Assembly (NCBI GenBank): GCA_964618855.1
Contig: CAZUCD010000153.1
Span: forward strand, 1 to 8,568
Source: CAZUCD01 sp964618855
GTDB taxonomy: Bacteria; Sumerlaeota; Sumerlaeia; SLMS01; JANRJK01
Length of the DNA: 8,568 nucleotides
Direction of reading: 5' to 3'
Below, one piece after another: positions 6,565 through 8,568 of this stretch (the stretch's first letter is position 1; each line of letters opens with the position of its first letter). Below the pieces are notes generated by a model. It had not been told where the DNA came from, did not search any database, and saw only the letters and a list, made by a program, of their open reading frames with translations. The translations under genes and the position numbers were made by a program.

Positions 6565-7748
6565 GGTCTGTCTCCTTGGGGGCGGCCCCGGAGGATTCCC
6601 TCCGCGATGGCCGCGAGCTCGCGGGCGCGCTGCGCCCACGTCCACTTCTCCAGCACGAGCCGCCGCGATGCTTCACCCATGGTCCGGCGCTCCTCGGTGT
6701 TGGCTACGAATCGGAGGCAGGCGCCCGCACAGGCGTCAAGGTCATCCACCGCGAGCAGGACGCCGTTGACCCCGTCCTCCACCAGTTCCTCCGTCCCGGC
6801 GATGCGCGTGCCGATGATCGGGAGTCCGCTCGCCATCGCCTCCAGCACCACGTTGGGCATCCCCTCAAATCGCGACGGAAAGGCAAAGACGTCAGCTTCG
6901 GCGTAGAGTTCGCGCACGCGTTCGCGGGCCAGGAATCCATGGAACGCCACGCGTTCCGCGATGCCTTCGGACGCGGCCAGCGCCTCGAACTCCGCGCGCC
7001 GCGGTCCGTCCCCCGCCACATCCAGCTTCCACTCAAGGTGGGCAGCCTCGCGCGCCACGCGTCCGAGCGACTTCAGCAGGACATCCAGACCCTTTTGCGT
7101 CGTCAGCCTCCCGGCAAACAGCAGCCTGCATGCAGCATCCGCCCTCAGCCTCCGGTCCGGCGCCGGGAACCTCTCCGGATCGACACCCCCGCGCAGCACG
7201 CCGATCCGCTTGCGCGGGAACGATGGCTGTGCCAGCGCGGCGAGGCCGTTGCTGTTGGCCAGCGCCGCTGCCGATTGGTGGACGATCGCGCGGTTCAGCC
7301 ACAGCGAACGCCGGTGCATTGCCTCCAACTCCCCGGGCAGCCACCCCGGCACATCACCCCCCTGAAAGTGCACGATGTGCGGAACTTTCCTCAGCACGGA
7401 CACGGGCCAGGCCGGCATGCCCGACGGGATCGAGTGGAAACTAAGGAGAAGGTCCGGCATTTCCTTCGCCATCAGCAGGTGCCAAAATGCCGCCAGCGCA
7501 TAGGACACCATCTCGCGCGGGTTCGACTGTCCCGGCAGGGCCCTTTTGGCCCGCAGCCTCGTGACATGAAACCCGTCCAGGTCCTCCTCCCGCGGCAGGT
7601 CGCCATACGCCGCCGTCACGACGCGGACCTTGTGGCCCAACGCCGCCAACTCCTTCGCGAGGTAGTAGGAACATGTCCCCCCGCCTCCCCCAATCGGCGG
7701 AAACTCATAGTTGCAGAAGACCCACCGGAAAACAGGGACAGGAACCAT
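6561..7748 (-). CDS. GT4-family glycosyltransferase (GT-B fold)
   Basis: A protein of 395 residues that transfers a sugar from a nucleotide donor to a growing glycan, probably a lipid-linked surface polysaccharide. The N-terminal domain begins FCNYEFPPIGGGGG (11-24), the usual first strand and glycine-rich loop. The C-terminal domain has FAGRLTTQKGLDVLL (211-225), then FHGFLARERV and the GT4 signature PSRFEGMPNVVLEAMASGLP (291-310), with Glu295 and Glu303 forming EX7E. Donor and acceptor cannot be inferred. The start is unusual: ATG 7748 is preceded directly by an in-frame TAA (7749-7751 on the complement), and no other conventional start codon occurs before the conserved NYEFPP. The first six codons (MVPVPV) and part of the seventh lie inside a repeat belonging to the adjacent transposase element. 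There is no clear Shine-Dalgarno. The RAYT stop lies 5 nt upstream, so translation may be coupled. Confidence 0.93.
   Translation of the reverse strand: MVPVPVFRWVFCNYEFPPIGGGGGTCSYYLAKELAALGHKVRVVTAAYGDLPREEDLDGFHVTRLRAKRALPGQSNPREMVSYALAAFWHLLMAKEMPDLLLSFHSIPSGMPAWPVSVLRKVPHIVHFQGGDVPGWLPGELEAMHRRSLWLNRAIVHQSAAALANSNGLAALAQPSFPRKRIGVLRGGVDPERFPAPDRRLRADAACRLLFAGRLTTQKGLDVLLKSLGRVAREAAHLEWKLDVAGDGPRRAEFEALAASEGIAERVAFHGFLARERVRELYAEADVFAFPSRFEGMPNVVLEAMASGLPIIGTRIAGTEELVEDGVNGVLLAVDDLDACAGACLRFVANTEERRTMGEASRRLVLEKWTWAQRARELAAIAEGILRGRPQGDRP
6572..6577 (-). promoter_or_regulatory. strong Shine-Dalgarno of rfbA
   Basis: AAGGAG on the minus strand, 7 nt before the ATG at 6564 and inside the glycosyltransferase coding sequence. 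It is the strongest ribosome-binding site in the operon. It fixes the rfbA start and excludes the 27-residue Arg/Pro-rich upstream extension. Confidence 0.85.
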
Positions 7749-7749
7749 T
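7729..7749 (-). repeat. RAYT-associated 21-bp repeat, downstream copy
   Basis: It contains AACAGGGACAGGAACCATT (7731-7749) preceded by AA, and is identical over 21 bp to 8515-8535 in the same orientation. On the minus strand it reads ATGGTTCCTGTCCCTG then TTTT and forms the first six codons and part of the seventh of the glycosyltransferase gene. It has no inverted partner next to it, unlike the right-hand copy. Confidence 0.85.
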
Positions 7750-7753
7750 TATG

Positions 7754-8473
7754 TCAGGTGCCGTCGAACAGGTCTGGCAACGTTGCCGAGGCCGGAGGGG
7801 TGGCGGCCCCTTCCTTGCGCGGGCGGCCGCGGGGCATGGCAACCAGCCGCCGTCCCGTTTGCGCCTCGATGCCACGCACCCAGCCCGGCGCCCCGCACGG
7901 GCGGCCCGTGCGCGTCGCGCGCCGAAGCTCGTCCTCCTCCTCCGTGGGCGCCGGAATGGCGAGCCACCCCACCCAATCGCGCCCGAGCCTGTGCGGAAAC
8001 GGCCGACTCGGGTGTAGCACCGGGTCTTCCTTGCCAAGGCAGTGGGCCCCGGCGGAACTCCATGGCCATGCCGCCGCGGACTCCGCGAGCCCCGCGCGCA
8101 CCGGATTGCGCTCGATGTACCTCACGCACGCCCAAAGGTGCCGCTCGTCCAATCCCGCCGAGTAGTAGCGCCCCTCGAACAAGTGCCCTGTCCAGCCGTG
8201 CGTCGAGTTCTGCCTCTGCGCAAACCGGCGATGGGCCAGCCCGATGCCCCTCGCCAGGGACTCCGGGTTCCCGGGAACCACCAGCAGGTGCATGTGGTTC
8301 GGCATCAGGCAGTAGCCCCAGACCGCAAGGTCCGCCTCCGCCGCGTAACGCCGCAGCAGCAGCAGGTAGACGTGCCTATCCTGATCCTCGACGAACACGG
8401 GCTGTCGCCGGTTGCCCCGGTGCGTCACATGATAGGGCAGACCCGGCAGGACAAATCGGGCAACGCGTGGCAT
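7754..8473 (-). CDS. REP-associated tyrosine transposase (RAYT, Y1_Tnp/IS200-like)
   Basis: A protein of 239 residues and apparently intact. RAYTs are HUH single-strand endonucleases related to IS200/IS605 transposases that act on REP-type palindromes. Typical landmarks are present in order: MPRVARFVLPGLPYHVTHRG (1-20), LMPNHMHLLVV with the metal-binding His60 and His62, GHLFEGRYYS (96-105), and YIERNPVRAGLA (119-130), in which Tyr119 aligns with the catalytic Tyr115 of E. coli TnpA-REP. A C-terminal basic segment ends in RGRPRKEG. I chose ATG 8473 because the protein then starts at the conserved MPR; a GTG at 8506 would add 11 non-conserved residues. No strong Shine-Dalgarno is visible. The stop at 7754-7756 lies 5 nt before the glycosyltransferase start, so the gene is effectively the first gene of the polysaccharide operon. 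RAYT genes are often domesticated and kept as single copies, and that may apply here. Confidence 0.93.
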   Translation of the reverse strand: MPRVARFVLPGLPYHVTHRGNRRQPVFVEDQDRHVYLLLLRRYAAEADLAVWGYCLMPNHMHLLVVPGNPESLARGIGLAHRRFAQRQNSTHGWTGHLFEGRYYSAGLDERHLWACVRYIERNPVRAGLAESAAAWPWSSAGAHCLGKEDPVLHPSRPFPHRLGRDWVGWLAIPAPTEEEDELRRATRTGRPCGAPGWVRGIEAQTGRRLVAMPRGRPRKEGAATPPASATLPDLFDGT

Positions 8474-8511
8474 GGCGCAGGATGACCCGCCCCAAATCCC
8501 TGACACCAGAG

Positions 8512-8568
8512 AAAAAAACAGGGACAGGAACCATTATTTGGCATGCCAAATAATGGTTCCTGTCCCTG
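8512..8568 (-). terminator. perfect 50-bp palindrome followed by T7: BIME-like hairpin and possible intrinsic terminator
   Basis: Positions 8519-8543 and 8544-8568 are exact reverse complements with no loop (centre GGCATGCC). The arm begins CAGGGACAGGAACCATTATT. Read on the minus strand, the dyad is followed at once by seven T (8518-8512), which is the layout of a Rho-independent terminator, lying upstream of the RAYT gene. The symmetrical structure also fits two inverted REP units of a BIME. The repeat may continue past the window end. The palindrome is directly visible; the terminator role is inferred. Confidence 0.6.
8515..8535 (-). repeat. RAYT-associated 21-bp repeat, upstream copy
   Basis: Identical over 21 bp to 7729-7749 in the same orientation, 786 bp away. 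Its outer part is the left arm of the perfect palindrome at 8519-8568. The copies diverge right after CATT (TATGTC on the left, ATTTGG on the right). Confidence 0.85.

Larger units (their letters stand above)
7729..8568 (-). mobile_element. RAYT element with flanking repeats (REP/BIME-like)
   Basis: The unit consists of a RAYT gene between two direct copies of a 21-bp repeat (7729-7749 and 8515-8535). The right copy is extended into a perfect 50-bp palindrome (8519-8568). This matches the known association of RAYT proteins with REP sequences and their paired (BIME) forms. A short inverted TGTCAGG also brackets the gene (7752-7758 on the plus strand, 8499-8505 on the minus strand); its left copy overlaps the gene's stop codon. 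The right border may lie beyond the window, and the left border is inferred from the end of the repeat. Confidence 0.65.

Noticed and set aside
5797..6676. Upstream extension of the deacetylase frame (759 residues)
   Set aside because: It overlaps rfbA in another frame and reads as low-complexity Arg/Pro. The GTG at 5788 fits the operon spacing.
6576..8165. 529-residue plus-strand open frame opposite the glycosyltransferase and RAYT genes
   Set aside because: It has no family motifs and is rich in Arg, Pro and His. It is fully antisense to two well-supported genes.
8474..8506. GTG start at 8506 for the RAYT protein
   Set aside because: It adds 11 residues (MSGIWGGSSCA) that precede the conserved MPR start. 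ATG 8473 matches the family N-terminus.
7729..8568. CRISPR-like array
   Set aside because: There are only two direct repeat copies, separated by a transposase gene rather than short regular spacers.

Overview
The window is GC-rich throughout and densely packed. It looks like chromosomal DNA from a Gram-negative bacterium: it has an NtrC-type sigma-54 activator, a lipobox-bearing M48 metalloprotease, and an envelope-polysaccharide operon. The lineage cannot be fixed from the sequence. A deep-branching or metagenome-derived group is plausible, but that is a guess.

The left part (1-3785) holds ordinary genes. It begins with the 3' end of a sigma-54-dependent regulator (+). Convergent with it is moaA (molybdenum cofactor synthesis, -). 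Divergent from moaA is an M48 lipoprotein protease (+), followed co-directionally by prfA (release factor 1, +). Between the regulator and moaA lies a short degenerate array of GTCGAAA-like 7-8-mers. In the moaA/M48 divergent spacer there is a good sequence match to a sigma-54 -24/-12 promoter.

The right part (3792-8568) is one tightly packed unit read on the minus strand, in this order: REP-associated tyrosine transposase (RAYT), GT4 glycosyltransferase, short RmlA/RfbA-type nucleotidyltransferase, polysaccharide-deacetylase-family protein, and left-handed beta-helix sugar N-acetyltransferase. Junctions are 5 nt, a 4-nt overlap, 8 nt and a 4-nt overlap, so the four sugar genes are almost certainly co-translated. 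They look like the end of an exopolysaccharide, capsule or O-antigen cluster: sugar activation, glycosyl transfer, and acetylation or deacetylation of amino sugars. Polymerase, flippase and most sugar-pathway genes are not in the window.

The most interesting structure is the mobile element at the operon head. A 21-bp direct repeat flanks the RAYT gene. The upstream copy is one arm of a perfect 50-bp palindrome next to a seven-T tract. The downstream copy runs into the glycosyltransferase reading frame and supplies its only credible start codon and its first residues (MVPVPV). The element therefore seems to have rebuilt the 5' end of a host gene and placed the transposase at the head of a polysaccharide operon.
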